Shown: positions 24,528-36,460, counted from the first letter of the stretch. The stretch: DNA of 64,000 nt from Dioscorea cayenensis subsp. rotundata (GCF_009730915.1 NC_052474.1:2949501-3013500); one strand, 5' to 3'. The notes: generated by a model not told the origin, from the sequence alone. Program-made: numbers and translations.

Positions 24528-24625
24528 CTTGCTCGGATTCGCTTGGTGCAGCTCGGGAACGGCGTTGATCTGAGTTTGGTCGGCCGGATCCCGTCTTGCA
24601 TCAATTGAATCGGAACCAGTTTGTG
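24528..24625 (+). ncRNA. MIR168: MIR168 precursor hairpin
   Basis: The mature strand lies at 24539-24559: TCGCTTGGTGCAG, then C, then TCGGGAA. It differs from Arabidopsis miR168a only at position 14 (C for G). The star strand is at 24590-24610 (CCCGTCTTGCATCAATTGAA plus T). Pairing 24540 with 24607 through to 24557 with 24590 leaves two-base 3' overhangs at both ends, as DCL1 products have. Mismatches fall at mature positions 4, 14 and 15, with G-U wobbles at 3, 8 and 13. The loop is 24560-24589. miR168 guides cleavage of AGO1 mRNA and so limits the slicer of the miRNA pathway. A 35-codon frame from ATG 24458 runs through the mature strand; it may or may not be translated. Confidence 0.93.
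24539..24559 (+). ncRNA. miR168: Mature miR168 (position-14 variant)
   Basis: A 21-mer with 5' T, the first nucleotide preferred by AGO1. Positions 1-13 and 15-21 equal the common miR168; position 14 is C. Its star is at 24590-24610. Confidence 0.9.
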
Positions 24626-25160
24626 ACGATCTCTCTGAGTTTTATCATGGTTAATTTCATTGTGTTATTCAGTCCAAAGTTATGGCCTTTCCTCATGTTT
24701 TGTTTTGGTCTGATAAACGAGGTTCTTGTGTAGTTCTTGACAGGAATTTGGAGGATCATGTGCAGTTCGTGTCAGGAATTTGGAGGTTCTTGCGCGGTTC
24801 CTGAGAGGAATTTGAATTGCCGGAACTTGAATGCAGATTGGTGCTCTTGGTTCATTTCTTCTTTAGATCTTTTGCACCTTTAAATAATTGCTTCTGTCTT
24901 CTTCATTGTGCCGCAAGGTTGAACAGGGTTGCTTGGATGAATTAGGTTGATAGTATGAGAAAAAAAAGAAGCATTTTTTATCCCGCCCCTTGTGCGGGTT
25001 TACTCTTTTTTTTTTTTTAAGTTGCTTCCCTGGTTGAAGTTTTTTGTTTTTTAGTTGCTTCCCTGGTTGAAGCAGTTTGATTTGGTGTTGTGCAGATTAT
25101 CTGCGCTGGAAGTTGTGGTTCTTCAGCCTATTAATCCCTTGAATTTTAATTAAAAAACAG

Positions 25161-25815
25161 ACCTTGATTTCAAGTTTGTGAGGTTGAACTGAAATATTTG
25201 ATCTATATTTGGAAAGGGACGGTTGATTCTCAAATGCTTCTGTCTCAATTGATTTATGAGTTCCATCGATTTGGAATTACATTCTTTGCAGAAAGAAATG
25301 GTTTTTTTGGATGATTTTGCTGGATTTTAGAGATGGCATTCCTATTTTCTCTTGGTATTACTGTACTACAGGTCGTTTGGGATGTTTGTTGTATCCTCTA
25401 CCGTAAAAAGATGACTGTGCTCATGCATCTATTGCATAATGTCACTCCTTTCTCTTTGTTGTTTTCTTGCCACACTACTATGCTTCTTTACATATTCACA
25501 AATTTCCAAAAAAGAATGTATGGGAGGAATTTGTCAAATTTGAGAGATGGCATTCCTATTTTCTCTTTGTATTGCTCTACCACAACTCATTCCAGCTGGT
25601 TTTTGTGTTCTCTACTTAACAAAATGACTGTGCACATGCATCTATTATATTATGACAAGCCCTTTCTCTTTGTTGTTTGTTCCCTACTACTATGCCTTGT
25701 TTTCAAGTTTGTTTAGTTGAATTTAAATAGTTGGTCTACATTTGGAAAGGGACACTTGATTTTCTAATGCATTCATCTCAATTGGTTTATCAATTTCATT
25801 CTATTTGGAATTCAT
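25161..25815. repeat. Local duplications of two segments
   Basis: A segment at about 25161-25290 (CAAGTTTGTGAGGTTGAA, TTTGGAAAGGGAC, CTCAATTGATTTAT) recurs at about 25699-25815. Another at about 25331-25490 (AGATGGCATTCCTATTTTC, AATGACTGTGC-type, TTTCTCTTTGTTGTTT) recurs at about 25543-25690. The order is X, Y, Y', X', so this is not a simple tandem array. Divergence is roughly 20-25 percent by eye. Confidence 0.7.
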
Positions 25816-25865
25816 GCGCTCTTACTCTGCCATGGCTTTTCTATGCTGTCTATTGTATCCTCAAC

Positions 25866-26012
25866 TTTGCTCTATTGAATCACTCTCAAGCCTGAGCTGG
25901 AGCTCATCTTGATCAAATATCTCTCAAGCTCGAGCTCAGCTCAACCTTGGCACTTTCCATATTACCCTTGAAAAAATCATATAATTACATATATAATATA
26001 CGATATATTAAA
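25866..26012. repeat. MITE-like copy A with GAGCTC motifs
   Basis: Shares its body with copy B (26770-27020): CTCTATTGAATCA, CTCAACCTTGGCACTTT, CATATTACCCTTGAAAA, then an AT-rich stretch ending ATATTAAACAAGTTG. Motifs such as AGCTCGAGCTCAGCTC give it a palindromic subterminal look. Confidence 0.6.
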
Positions 26013-26769
26013 CAAGTTGTATCCTCTACTGTAACATGTGCATACATACACATGTTTATGTGTATATATTGTATCGTTGCATGCCTTTTTCTGTGTCATG
26101 TCCTCTTTACTGTAGTACTACTTTACATTAATAAGGGAGTTCAGATGAGATCCTACCTCTTTGAGTTCGTTTCTTACAGGCTAGTGACTAACGGAACCAT
26201 TAAGTTCACATTGAACTGAAATGAGATCCCTCGAGTGATAGTAGCATCTCAAGTGCATTTTGTGTTAAGCTGAATGACTTGGTCACCATCATATAAGGTA
26301 TTTCCTTATCTGTTACTTAGCTAGGTATTTGCGATTGTCTTCCATCACAGTGTGCATATTGTACCTTTTACACCTGTCCTATTTTAAACTTTTGACATTT
26401 TACAACTTTTGCTAATCCTTAGGTATGTATATTGTTCAAAGTGCATGGCAGAGACATGGCTGCAGCTCTGCTGTGATTTACCATTAGGTGGCGTGGCAAC
26501 TATGCGAATTTGTAAAAGACATAATCTTTATAGTGACTGGTCCCTCTAGTGAATGCTAAATTACCAAAGTAGCCTGGCAGTATGTCATGGTACTTACGCG
26601 TATCTGATGGTCTTGTTCTTTTCTGATAGTAGCAGAAAAGCTCACCTTGATTTGTTCTAAGGTGTTAAATTTGTGTTTGGATTAGGTACAACATTTCAAT
26701 AAGTTCTAGCGGTTATGAGTATATGGATCAGGGCAATACTGAAAGGATGAATTAAGCCAATATTCCCAT

Positions 26770-27020
26770 ATGGGGGTGTTCACAAACCAAGCCAAGCTCA
26801 AACATCCCCTTGTTTGAGCTTGGCTCTATTGAATCATTCTCTGGTTCGAGCTCAACTCAACCTTGGCACTTTACATATTACCCTTGAAAATTCATATAAT
26901 TACATATGTAATATATAATATATTAAACAAGTTGGGTACCAAAGCTCTTTTAATACAAAAGTCCCTTTTAAGCCCGGCCTCAAGCTTTAAAGTTCAATCA
27001 GCCGAACATGAACTGTTTTG
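26770..27020. mobile_element. MITE-like copy B, hAT-type start
   Basis: The left end GGGGGTGTTCACAAACC followed by AAGCCAAGCTCAAAC resembles the ends of plant hAT MITEs with GAGCTCGAGC-type subterminal repeats. Its body is shared with copy A. The right end is not clear (AGCCGAACATGAACTG near 27000), and no 8-bp duplication could be set, so the class is tentative. Confidence 0.45.
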
Positions 27021-27232
27021 CAAACAGTTCTGTTCATTAGTGCACTTTGATTCCATACATTCATATATAACAATTTATCACAACAATAGCTAGGATCTCT
27101 GATCTAACTATGGTGAGGGAATTACTGGGACAACATGGTATTGCATCAGCACCAATGTTTTTGCCTCATTAATGTCCGGTAGATTTTTCGCCAAGGTGAG
27201 TGGCTAGACCGCTAAAAAAGATAGGGGCGTGC

Positions 27233-27375
27233 TACGTGCATAAGTCTCGGCGGAGCAAGTGGGGCCGAGGCCTGCGCTCACGTGGGCGTTGGGACCATCT
27301 GCACACAATCATTACTTAAACACTCGTAAATATGATCACACCCGTAATTTGAACTCTCGCCACTTGTGAAGGGTT
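27233..27375 (-). mobile_element. SINE-like element, copy 1
   Basis: ACGTGCATAAGTCTCGG through AAGTGGGGCCGAGGC here aligns with 48021-48060, and TTTGAACTCTCGCCACT aligns with 48137-48152. On the minus strand the second block reads GGCGAGAGTTCAAATT, a B-box-like Pol III motif. Two copies about 21 kb apart in the same orientation support a dispersed family. Confidence 0.5.
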
Positions 27376-28997
27376 TTAAGTGAACTTAATTTCTTTGCCT
27401 AGATGATATCATTGACCGGAGAATATATTGCTGCCACAATTATTATAGGTTGTTATCTGGCTTGTATAGTCTGGCTCATTTTCTACCCTCAGTTTGATGC
27501 TGAGTGCTGGCTCAGGTGTTGTTTAACAATAAAAGTTCCATGGTTGTTGCTATGGGTGTTGAGGAAATCTACTTTGCATAGAGCTTGAACACTTTAGATG
27601 ACAGCATACAACCGCCAGAGTTTATACTTTATAGGCATCCTCCACCTTCTTTCCTTGCCAAAGCAAAGTTGACATCTTAAGCCTTGCTGCTAGTCGTTTT
27701 GAAATATTATAATGGCCAAATTGCTCCAGGTTTGAGTATAATGATCTAATTGCTATTTTGCTGTGCTTATGGCTTAGAAAGTGCAGATATTGAAGTGTCT
27801 TCTGAGATTGTATGTTTTGCAGGTTTTTGACTGAGTGATTTAGAGATGTGCCGTTCTCATCTGAAACAATTTTTGAGGTCACAGACTTATAGATGTGACA
27901 TGATCAATTAACAAGCTGGTGAATTGACTAAATCTGGATTGGTTAGAGCTGGTATTTAAATCTTTTATTCACTTTATTTTATTGTAATCAAATGGTTGAA
28001 AAGAAGTGAATGTGACTGATAAAAACCAATATCTTTTTTTTTATCTAATATATGCCCATTGTAGTATTTAAAGTGCGCCCATTAGGAGTGCAGTGGGCCC
28101 ACATTTTTGACTTCCGAATTGTGTAGTGAAACACCTGAAAGCCTCATTTTTAATGCTCTGTTTTAACAATGTTTTAAGTAGACTGTAGCGTGATATTTTC
28201 CAATACTTTCACATCTAGGTTGAAGGCTTGGTGTAAGGAACTCAAGTGAGTTTAACATGTGAGCCAGAGGCCATTTTCAAATACTGGTAATGCCATTTTC
28301 ATATACTCTCTTACCCTTTTATCAATCTCTCACCCGGGCGTTTAGGTCAGGTTGCTTGTGTTGGACTGGAATCTCTTGTTGTTGGTGTGACTGTGTGAGC
28401 TTCTTGCCAGTGGACTCTGAACCCCCGCAATTTTGGCCACCAGGTAACCACTTAGGTATTTACTTATATTGTGGAAACAATTCCTGTTCTTTTCCTAGTA
28501 TGTAGTGTACCTGCTGATCTCTGAGCACATAGTTTAGCAGTGAATTGTGATGAAGTCCTAAATTAGAGCAACACTGGTAGATCACAGTTTACTCCTGGAT
28601 GGTAAAGGCCTGATGTGTATTTTAGCGTTGGTTTATTGTTGGAACTCTGATGTGATTAGAGGCATCTGCATTTTGTGCATCGCACAAACTAGTCACAAAT
28701 AAATTGTAATCTTATACTGCCACCAATTATTTTAATTAGTGGGGGAAGGGACTAACACTTTCTGTCCTTTCAGATACTGATGGAAACCAAGCATGGCATG
28801 ATTCAAATTCTCAGTTTATTATGATCATCATACCACACATGCAGTCTAGTTTACAGTAAACATTAATTTCCAAACACAACACGAGAATTATACTTGCTCT
28901 TAATGCGCATCACCTTTTGAAAATGTCTCTTAATAATAAATGCTTCTGTCCCGTTACTCTATTTCTAACAGGTTGTGCGTCAGTTTGAGGAGTGAGG

Positions 28998-29791
28998 ATA
29001 GGCGAGAAGGTGTTGCAGTCTCTCAATCTCCTTCACAAATCTTTCCACGGCGGGCCTTGGCAAGCAAACAGGCACATGGACCTTTTACCAGACCTCCATA
29101 CATTGTGTTCCCCCACCAAAAGTCCATGTTCATCAACTTTTTGTTGCATCCCGACACAGTACGTTTGTTCTTGGTTATGAAGGGAGGCCTCCATATGCAT
29201 TCGTCGACTCCAACACATATTTCAGAGGATTGTCGCAAAACATCTTCGCATTTGCTACTGCTGGCAGGTATCCAAATGGCAAATGAACTGCCATAGAACC
29301 CCACTGCCGTTCAAATGATTATCCAGACAGGCTCCTGAATCAAGATCAATGAGAATTAAGGGATTCCCCTAGAACCCATCAACATTGAAGATGAGCTGCT
29401 CCACATGTATGGGAATGGTGGCTGCAGGCGGTCACCAAGATCTTTGAGCCGGATATCAGCATTGGCCGCAATGAACAACACCCCCTCCCCATTGCAACCC
29501 AAAGCAAGCTTCCTTACTGTCTTCTCCAGAAGCCAGCCGGGCTAATGGAAGGTAGACACGAGAGCTTTGGCCATGGCCTCCGTTGATCACCTTTGCAGGA
29601 TCCCGACCACTCATGGATGCATGGTTCGGCCATCTAGAAATAGAAACCAGGAATATATGTGGAACCTTTGGGACTCATGCTCGCCAATGTCTGAGACGCT
29701 TGAGCCCATGGGCGTGGGATCTGGCCATTCTGTGGGGGTCACCAGCACTGGCCTCCTCCTGCACTGTGAAAACCCGAGGGGATGCTGCCAT
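28998..29791 (-). pseudogene. BAHD acyltransferase pseudogene
   Basis: This is a degraded relative of the intact gene at 30396-31858. The start MAASPRVFTV at 29791 matches [10 protein letters not shown]. Exon 1 homology (including PVLVTP, SDI, ESQRF and the PPFP-region counterpart) continues to about 29330 with several frameshifts. Exon 2 is reduced to its 3' end (about 29300-28998), where DFWWG stands for the DFGWG motif and the LAKARRGK region matches the intact C terminus. The HxxxD region and the middle of exon 2 are missing. It has the same strand and spacing order as its parent, so it arose by tandem duplication followed by deletion. Confidence 0.85.
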
Positions 29792-29799
29792 GATATATA

Positions 29800-30390
29800 T
29801 ATGATTAGAGGGTAAAAGTGGGAGGGCATGCATGGTTACACCGGAAAATAGCGTAGGCGATGTGGGCAATTGTGACTTTGTGAAAGTACTTGTCCGGACT
29901 GTATTTTCTTGCGCATCACACACTAAACGTTTTTTAATCAGTCTTGTGAGGAACGACTTATTGTTGAATTGATTATTTTTTAAAAACTATTTTTACTCTA
30001 ATATATGTGCTTGAAAGGATGTGTTTATAATTATTCCTGCAAGAAAAGAGTAGTGATTCATTTGTCTCCAACTCAAAAGGTAAAATATTTAAATTTTACT
30101 TGTGGATCCATCGTATATATTTTAAAAAAAAAAAGCTTGAAAACTCTGGCCTTGATTTGAGACAAATAAGATACAAAGCTGCTGGTGGAGACAGACAAAA
30201 CAAATAAGTTTTAACTGCCATAGAAATTGCGCTGAGAGTGACGAAGAAGAAGACCATAAATACCCAAACTATAAAGGCCAATACTTTTTGAACACATCTT
30301 TACGTACTTACAAATGGAATAACATGATCCCATGGGCTAACGAGAGTCGCCGGTGTCCCTTTATTCTATATTTCCAACAGTTTCCACATC
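29800..30390. other. Spacer between BAHD pseudogene and gene
   Basis: AT-rich DNA. The part just below 30396 is the probable 3' untranslated region of the intact BAHD gene. No other coding signal. Confidence 0.5.
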
Positions 30391-30395
30391 AGAGT

Positions 30396-31858
30396 TCAGA
30401 GTACAGATAGCAGACGAGAAGGTGGTGGTGGTGGTGCAGTAATCTGATCACTGGTCATGTTCTCAATCTCCTTCACAAACCTATCCATTGCAGCGCTTGG
30501 CAAGCAAACAGGCACCACAATGCCATTCCTGAAAGGTACATAAAAGCTCACCAGTGGGATATCCCCAATCCCACCTTTCGCCACACTTCCATACACCGCC
30601 TTCCCCCACCCGAAGTCCACATTCTCAAGCCCAGCTCTTGTCAGGTCCGACACAAGATACGATTTCGCAATTGTGAAGTGAGGCCTCCCTCTCAGGACCA
30701 TCAAGTCCGCCACAGATTGCAGGTACTCACGTGTCATCCCCTGCGACTTGGCCTTCTTCACCAACTCCAACGCATATTCCACAGGTTCATTGCATAAGTG
30801 CTTCACCTTTGACACCGCCGTCGGGTATGTGAATGCGTTTCCATAGTACCCAATCGGCAGAAAATCCCCTTCCTTCTTTCCTCGAGCATTGACAATGCCC
30901 ATCATGCGCACCTCTTCCTCTGGCTCCAGCTGCAGCGCCATGGTTCGGCATCTCCACAAGCACGCTGTCAGTATCTCAAACGTCGAGCTCTTGCGTAGGT
31001 GTTCCGGCAAACGCATTCTCAGAGCTGAAATCTCCCTGGGACCGAAGTAGAAGGAACGGTGCGTTATGTCATCGGGTGGTGTGTTGATGGTGTTGTGGGA
31101 GTCATGAGGCATGTCTTCATCGTACTCACGGTGCTCGAACGTCACTCGTGGCGGATTGCGCGCCCTAAGCAGCTCTCTTGACCAGACTGGCAGCACTGAT
31201 GGCGCGGTTGCTCCCCGTGCCATCTCGGCCACTGCGTTCATGAACAGAGCCATTCCTGGTCCGTCCGCCATGGTGTGGTTAACCCGGAGTGCAAAGATGA
31301 ATCCTCCACACAACAATCGTGTCACCTGAATGCCCATATGCATGTACGTAAGTCTTTAAAACTAGCTAGTTTGGATCTTAATTATTTAAAATGATAGATT
31401 ATCCAGACAAACTGCACCTGAATCAAGAGCAATGGACAGTTAAGAACACCAGCAGAACCCTCAACGTCGAAGAGGAGCTCCTCCATGCATGGGAACGGTG
31501 GCTGCAGGTTGTCACCGAAATCCTGCAGGCGGACATTTGCATCAGCTTCAATGAACAACACCCCTTCACCGGTGCAGTTCACAACAAGCTTTCTTCCAGA
31601 CTCTTCCCGAAGACGGCCGGCAAAGGGATAGTAGAACACCAGAGCTCTCGCCAAGGCCTCTCTTATCACCTTTGCAGGATCAACGCCACTCATACATGGC
31701 TCGTTTCTGTAAAAGTGGATTAGAGGGATCTGGAACCTCAGGCTCTCCTGGTCATCGATGTCTGAGAGATACTTGAATTCGTGTGGTGTAGGCTTTGCCG
31801 GTGTTACTAGAACCGGCATCTGCCTCTGCACTGTGAAAACCAGAGGGGATGGTGCCAT
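30396..31858 (-). CDS. BAHD acyltransferase, benzyl alcohol O-benzoyltransferase-like
   Basis: Two exons, 31858-31418 and 31325-30396, joined in phase 0 by a GT-AG intron, encode about 456 residues, the normal BAHD length. The HTMAD motif (His164, Asp168) gives the catalytic base, and DFGWG is at about 384-388. [42 protein letters not shown] and [13 protein letters not shown] are typical of the clade V alcohol acyltransferases, such as benzyl alcohol benzoyltransferase and (Z)-3-hexenol acetyltransferase. These cytosolic enzymes transfer an acyl group from CoA to an alcohol to form volatile or defensive esters; the substrate cannot be read from sequence. The ATG at 31858 was preferred over 31870 by comparison with family starts. 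The C terminus has a proline run. A TATA box lies about 75 bases upstream. Confidence 0.92.
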
Positions 31859-31930
31859 TATTGATGACAAGTAGAATATTTTCTTAGTTTGTGGTTTGAG
31901 GTTTGAGGTTTAAGGTAGGAGAGCATGCGC

Positions 31931-31940
31931 TTATATAGTA
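31931..31940 (-). promoter_or_regulatory. TATA box of the BAHD gene
   Basis: On the minus strand TACTATATAA lies 73 bases upstream of the ATG at 31858, a position that fits a plant core promoter with a leader of about 40 bases. Confidence 0.65.
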
Positions 31941-32925
31941 CAATAGAGGAGAGGAAGTGACCATTTGATTTTTCTTCGTTCTATTAATGCATCAATTCTC
32001 GATCACATGTTTTACCTCACGGGGATCACGCAATCATCGTTTTTATCGAAGAACATATTTTGCGTGGTGGAGGCAAAATATATATTCTGGCTCTGGTATT
32101 GGGTGCTTAAAAAAACAGAAGTTGTGTATCTTTAAAACTTTGACTAATGTTGTGTGAAAAGAAATCAAATCGAAAAATATTTATATGGTCTATTATTTTA
32201 AAAAAAAATGTGACAAAATAGGGATGTGACAAAAAAATATCCAACAAGACAACCATAACAAATGATGTAAGGCAAAATATGTCAAAAATATGTTATTTTT
32301 GTGATAACTTTAATTTTTCAATCAAAAGTTTTTTTGTTTTTTTACAAGAACAACAAGCGCTGTTATATTAATTAAGGGGTTGTCAAGGGATAAACATGTA
32401 TAATAATATACCAGTTACATTGGTTTATTGACCACTTAAAAATTTATTAATTTGACTAGTCATAGGAGGTGATGAAAGTCATGCTAAATGTACGCCCAGA
32501 AGATTTTCAACAATCAAATTAAGCTAATAATTAAATTATTCTTTCTATTCAATTTTGGAGGAATAGATGCAACACCTCTCATAGGAGACACGCTAAATCC
32601 ATTTCAAATAGTACTATAATAGTATTTGGTGGGGATAGTATGTGAAGATAGAAAAATTTTTAATAATGTGATGTTAGCCATTATAAAAATATAAATAAAT
32701 TAAAAAAAATCAATAACAAAAAGACGATGGGATGGGAGCCCCTTCAAGCGTTATTTTGAGTTATTGTTGTTTTTTGTTTTTTACAAATGAGTTATTTTGA
32801 GTTATTAACATGTCTAGCCCTGAACCACTACTATAGATCCCCACGTGTTTTTTTTTATTAAATTGTGCATGGTAGTTACGGAAAAAAAAACCACTCTTTT
32901 TTGTTTTTATTTATCTTTGTATATT
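31941..32925. other. Intergenic AT-rich
   Basis: BAHD upstream region, then AT-rich DNA. No genes, tRNAs or clear repeats were seen. Confidence 0.5.
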
Positions 32926-33106
32926 ATTTAGGTTTTCAAAACCCTAGCTATCATCTCTTCATTACTTCCGTAGTAGATCCCCGTTTGGATTAAGAACGAG
33001 GGAGAGAGATCTAGCCTCTTCCCTCTTTTTTTTTGTGTGTGTGGTACCGGCGACGAGGACGGAGATAAGTCTTTTCGTCAAGGGTTTTGTATCGTTTTCA
33101 TTGTGA
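32926..33106 (+). other. Possible 5' leader exon with telo-box motifs
   Basis: AAACCCTAGC-type sequence (telo-box, about 32937-32947), a CT/T-rich stretch, and a moderately GC-rich block (ACCGGCGACGAGGACGG) end at GTGAG followed by GTAAGC, a good splice donor at about 33107. This looks like the non-coding first exon of a housekeeping-type plant gene. No coding exon could be recognised downstream before the assembly gap, so the gene may continue into or across it. Confidence 0.35.
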
Positions 33107-35460
33107 GGTAAGCTTCCACTTCATCGGATCTTTTTGCCAAGTGTAGAATCGGCTTAATTTGATATTGTTTTTGTTTAGATTAATGAGTTGTTTGTTTAGA
33201 GATTGAGTTTTTTTTTTTTCTAGCTGTCTAGGTTGGTACTTGTACATAATTTTCTTTAATGGAATATATCTTGTTCTTTGTGATTCTTATGCAAACCATC
33301 TGATTTATAACCTAAGCATGAATTGGTCTTTTAGTCAATTATGGTGAATTATTTTCTGATAATCGGTTATAGTGTTATGCTGTTGCTTTTTTTATAGAAA
33401 GGTTGGCAAACATCATGGGATACCTTACCAGCTTTTGTACAAAATTTAATTATTAATTATTTAATTTTAAAGATACTGATATTAAAATAAATGAACAATT
33501 CATTAATTCGAAAGCAAATTTTTAATATTGAACTCTTTATTGTGATTTGTATTAGTTTTGTCAAAATTTGGTTAGATCCATTCAATAGCGGTTTGGCAAA
33601 AAGACTTCAATTTAGGCTTTAAACCACTTTCCTAATCCCACACCCATACATCACCTGCCTTTCCCAACCTTAATCTTCACAATACTAGTATCTTGATGAG
33701 ACATCTATCCCATCAATGTCCAACACATTCTTGTGTATATTTAAATTTTTTAGTCATGGATGATGATCGGTAGGGGTCAGTAATCAGGTGGCATTATATT
33801 TATTTGCTTAATGACAATCTTGCGTTATGATTATGTTGTTGTGTCTGAAATTGTGTCCCTTTATCAATGGCGTTAGTTATCCAAGACACCAGAAATTTGA
33901 TTATAATGTCATCCTCATGTTAAAGGTTTTGCCAGAGTGTGAAGTCTGGCAGTTTGGAAAGGCATCACTGTTTTTTCCCCCTCTTATATTTGAAGACCAT
34001 CACTCTTTTGTGTTTGTTATATATTTGTTTATTTATCTTTGACTAATTAGGGTCTAAGTGCATGGTGTGTGTTTGATTTAGTAACTAAGTAGCCAGCTTG
34101 GGTTGATCAATGGTTATTGTTTTAATTTAACTTTGGAATCTAAGCCAAAGTGTAATGTTTATGTTTAGGGTCTTCTCTCAAATTCTGAATTTAGTGTTCA
34201 AGTGGATTATATAGCTTAGGGATTTTTCCAGGTAAATAAACCATATATAAACCTATATATATGTATATATAAAATTTTGGATTATCGAAATGATTTACAT
34301 AACTATTTAATTACTTTGGGTTTTATTGATACAATCATTCATGATGTTAAGTTTAAATGTTTTGGGTTTTAAGATACTGTATTTACCATTATCTTCAGAA
34401 TTTATAGATTTTTATTTATATATTTATTTGTTTATTTAATTTATCCTCATACCCAATTTAATTACGGAATCAGGTTTAACTTGACAACCACTGTTCTGTT
34501 AATATATATTATATATTCCTATTTTATTTTACTTTGAACTTCTAAAAACAATGTTTATTTAAAGATTGAAGTGGTTGCATAAAATATGATTTATAATTTT
34601 AATTATGCATTATGTTATGTAATACTTATATTTTAAATATTGTGGTTACCTGCTTTATTAAATTTTACTTATTCTTATCATATTGGCATCAACTCATATT
34701 GAATTAATTAGAATTATTTTCATTAGAAAAATGGGATCACTAAATTTTATTGTTGTGTTGACGATAATTTTGGACCCGACATATTTTTATTATAGAAACT
34801 CATAGCCCCCAATTAACTGTGCAATAACCCTATCACTAGAGGTTAAACACTAACCGTGTCTACACGTATTTCTGACATAGAAACTATAGTTTCGCACTGT
34901 TCTGTCTGTGAAGAATAACATCCTCTGATATTCTGGCTCGGGTCATCGAGGGTAAACATATGAGCTCTGAAATCTGACTCGGGTCACCGAGTTTAAATAA
35001 ATGAATTCTGATGTTTTGTTTTGCCATTAATTGTTTGGGGACTTATATGCTAGTTATTTTGGTAAATTAAATTTGTTTGAATTATTTTTGGTTTATGGGT
35101 TTCTTTTTGATATTATTTCATTATGCTACACTTTGTATATTTTTGAAAATTATTGAACTTTTTGTGATCCCGATATTTTTAGTGGTTGCTTACTGGGCTC
35201 CCAAGCTCATTAAGTTGTTCTCATTTTCTTTTAGATCATGAGTAGGGTTGAGTGGTGGACAGCTTAGCGAGGTCGTTAAGCAATTCGCCGCCTAGTTATT
35301 GCCGAGTTAATAAATTCCTTTTTTGTTGTGGACTTAACTTTTCTTGCTTTATTAATGGTTATGTCAAGACTGTGTTATGTGTTTTCGTTATATTTTGAAC
35401 ATTGTAGTTTCCTTTGCTTTTGAAATTTATTGTCCTTGTTAGGTGTTGTTCTTCCTAGTG
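33107..35460. other. AT-rich stretch left of the gap
   Basis: Mostly AT-rich, possibly intronic. At 34916-35010 two diverged copies of about 45 bases share CTGATATTCTGGCTCGGGTCA / CTGAAATCTGACTCGGGTCA, then CGAG and TAAA. The 34800-35340 block has transposon-like composition, with TTACTGGGCTCCCAAGCTC and a purine-rich tail, but no domain was found. Confidence 0.4.
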
Positions 35461-36460
35461 NNNNNNNNNNNNNNNNNNNNNNNNNNNNNNNNNNNNNNNN
35501 NNNNNNNNNNNNNNNNNNNNNNNNNNNNNNNNNNNNNNNNNNNNNNNNNNNNNNNNNNNNNNNNNNNNNNNNNNNNNNNNNNNNNNNNNNNNNNNNNNNN
35601 NNNNNNNNNNNNNNNNNNNNNNNNNNNNNNNNNNNNNNNNNNNNNNNNNNNNNNNNNNNNNNNNNNNNNNNNNNNNNNNNNNNNNNNNNNNNNNNNNNNN
35701 NNNNNNNNNNNNNNNNNNNNNNNNNNNNNNNNNNNNNNNNNNNNNNNNNNNNNNNNNNNNNNNNNNNNNNNNNNNNNNNNNNNNNNNNNNNNNNNNNNNN
35801 NNNNNNNNNNNNNNNNNNNNNNNNNNNNNNNNNNNNNNNNNNNNNNNNNNNNNNNNNNNNNNNNNNNNNNNNNNNNNNNNNNNNNNNNNNNNNNNNNNNN
35901 NNNNNNNNNNNNNNNNNNNNNNNNNNNNNNNNNNNNNNNNNNNNNNNNNNNNNNNNNNNNNNNNNNNNNNNNNNNNNNNNNNNNNNNNNNNNNNNNNNNN
36001 NNNNNNNNNNNNNNNNNNNNNNNNNNNNNNNNNNNNNNNNNNNNNNNNNNNNNNNNNNNNNNNNNNNNNNNNNNNNNNNNNNNNNNNNNNNNNNNNNNNN
36101 NNNNNNNNNNNNNNNNNNNNNNNNNNNNNNNNNNNNNNNNNNNNNNNNNNNNNNNNNNNNNNNNNNNNNNNNNNNNNNNNNNNNNNNNNNNNNNNNNNNN
36201 NNNNNNNNNNNNNNNNNNNNNNNNNNNNNNNNNNNNNNNNNNNNNNNNNNNNNNNNNNNNNNNNNNNNNNNNNNNNNNNNNNNNNNNNNNNNNNNNNNNN
36301 NNNNNNNNNNNNNNNNNNNNNNNNNNNNNNNNNNNNNNNNNNNNNNNNNNNNNNNNNNNNNNNNNNNNNNNNNNNNNNNNNNNNNNNNNNNNNNNNNNNN
36401 NNNNNNNNNNNNNNNNNNNNNNNNNNNNNNNNNNNNNNNNNNNNNNNNNNNNNNNNNNNN
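35461..36460. other. Assembly gap, 1,000 N
   Basis: Exactly 1,000 undefined bases, which suggests a placeholder of arbitrary size. Any open frame drawn through it is an artefact. Confidence 1.

Larger units (their letters stand above)
24626..28990. other. Region downstream of MIR168, no protein gene recognised
   Basis: The first part is probably the 3' portion of the miR168 primary transcript. The rest is AT-rich and T-rich on the plus strand, with scattered frames (for example 25333-25716 and 25947-26219) that are low-complexity and show no domain. It contains the repeats and MITE/SINE copies listed separately. Confidence 0.45.

Noticed and set aside
24458-24565. 35-codon frame overlapping miR168 as a miRNA-encoded peptide
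   Set aside because: It begins with a plausible ATG but its end is fixed by the hairpin itself; there is nothing in sequence to show translation.
25333-25716. 127-residue plus-strand frame
   Set aside because: T-rich DNA gives hydrophobic low-complexity residues; the frame is a by-product of the duplicated segments and has no domain.
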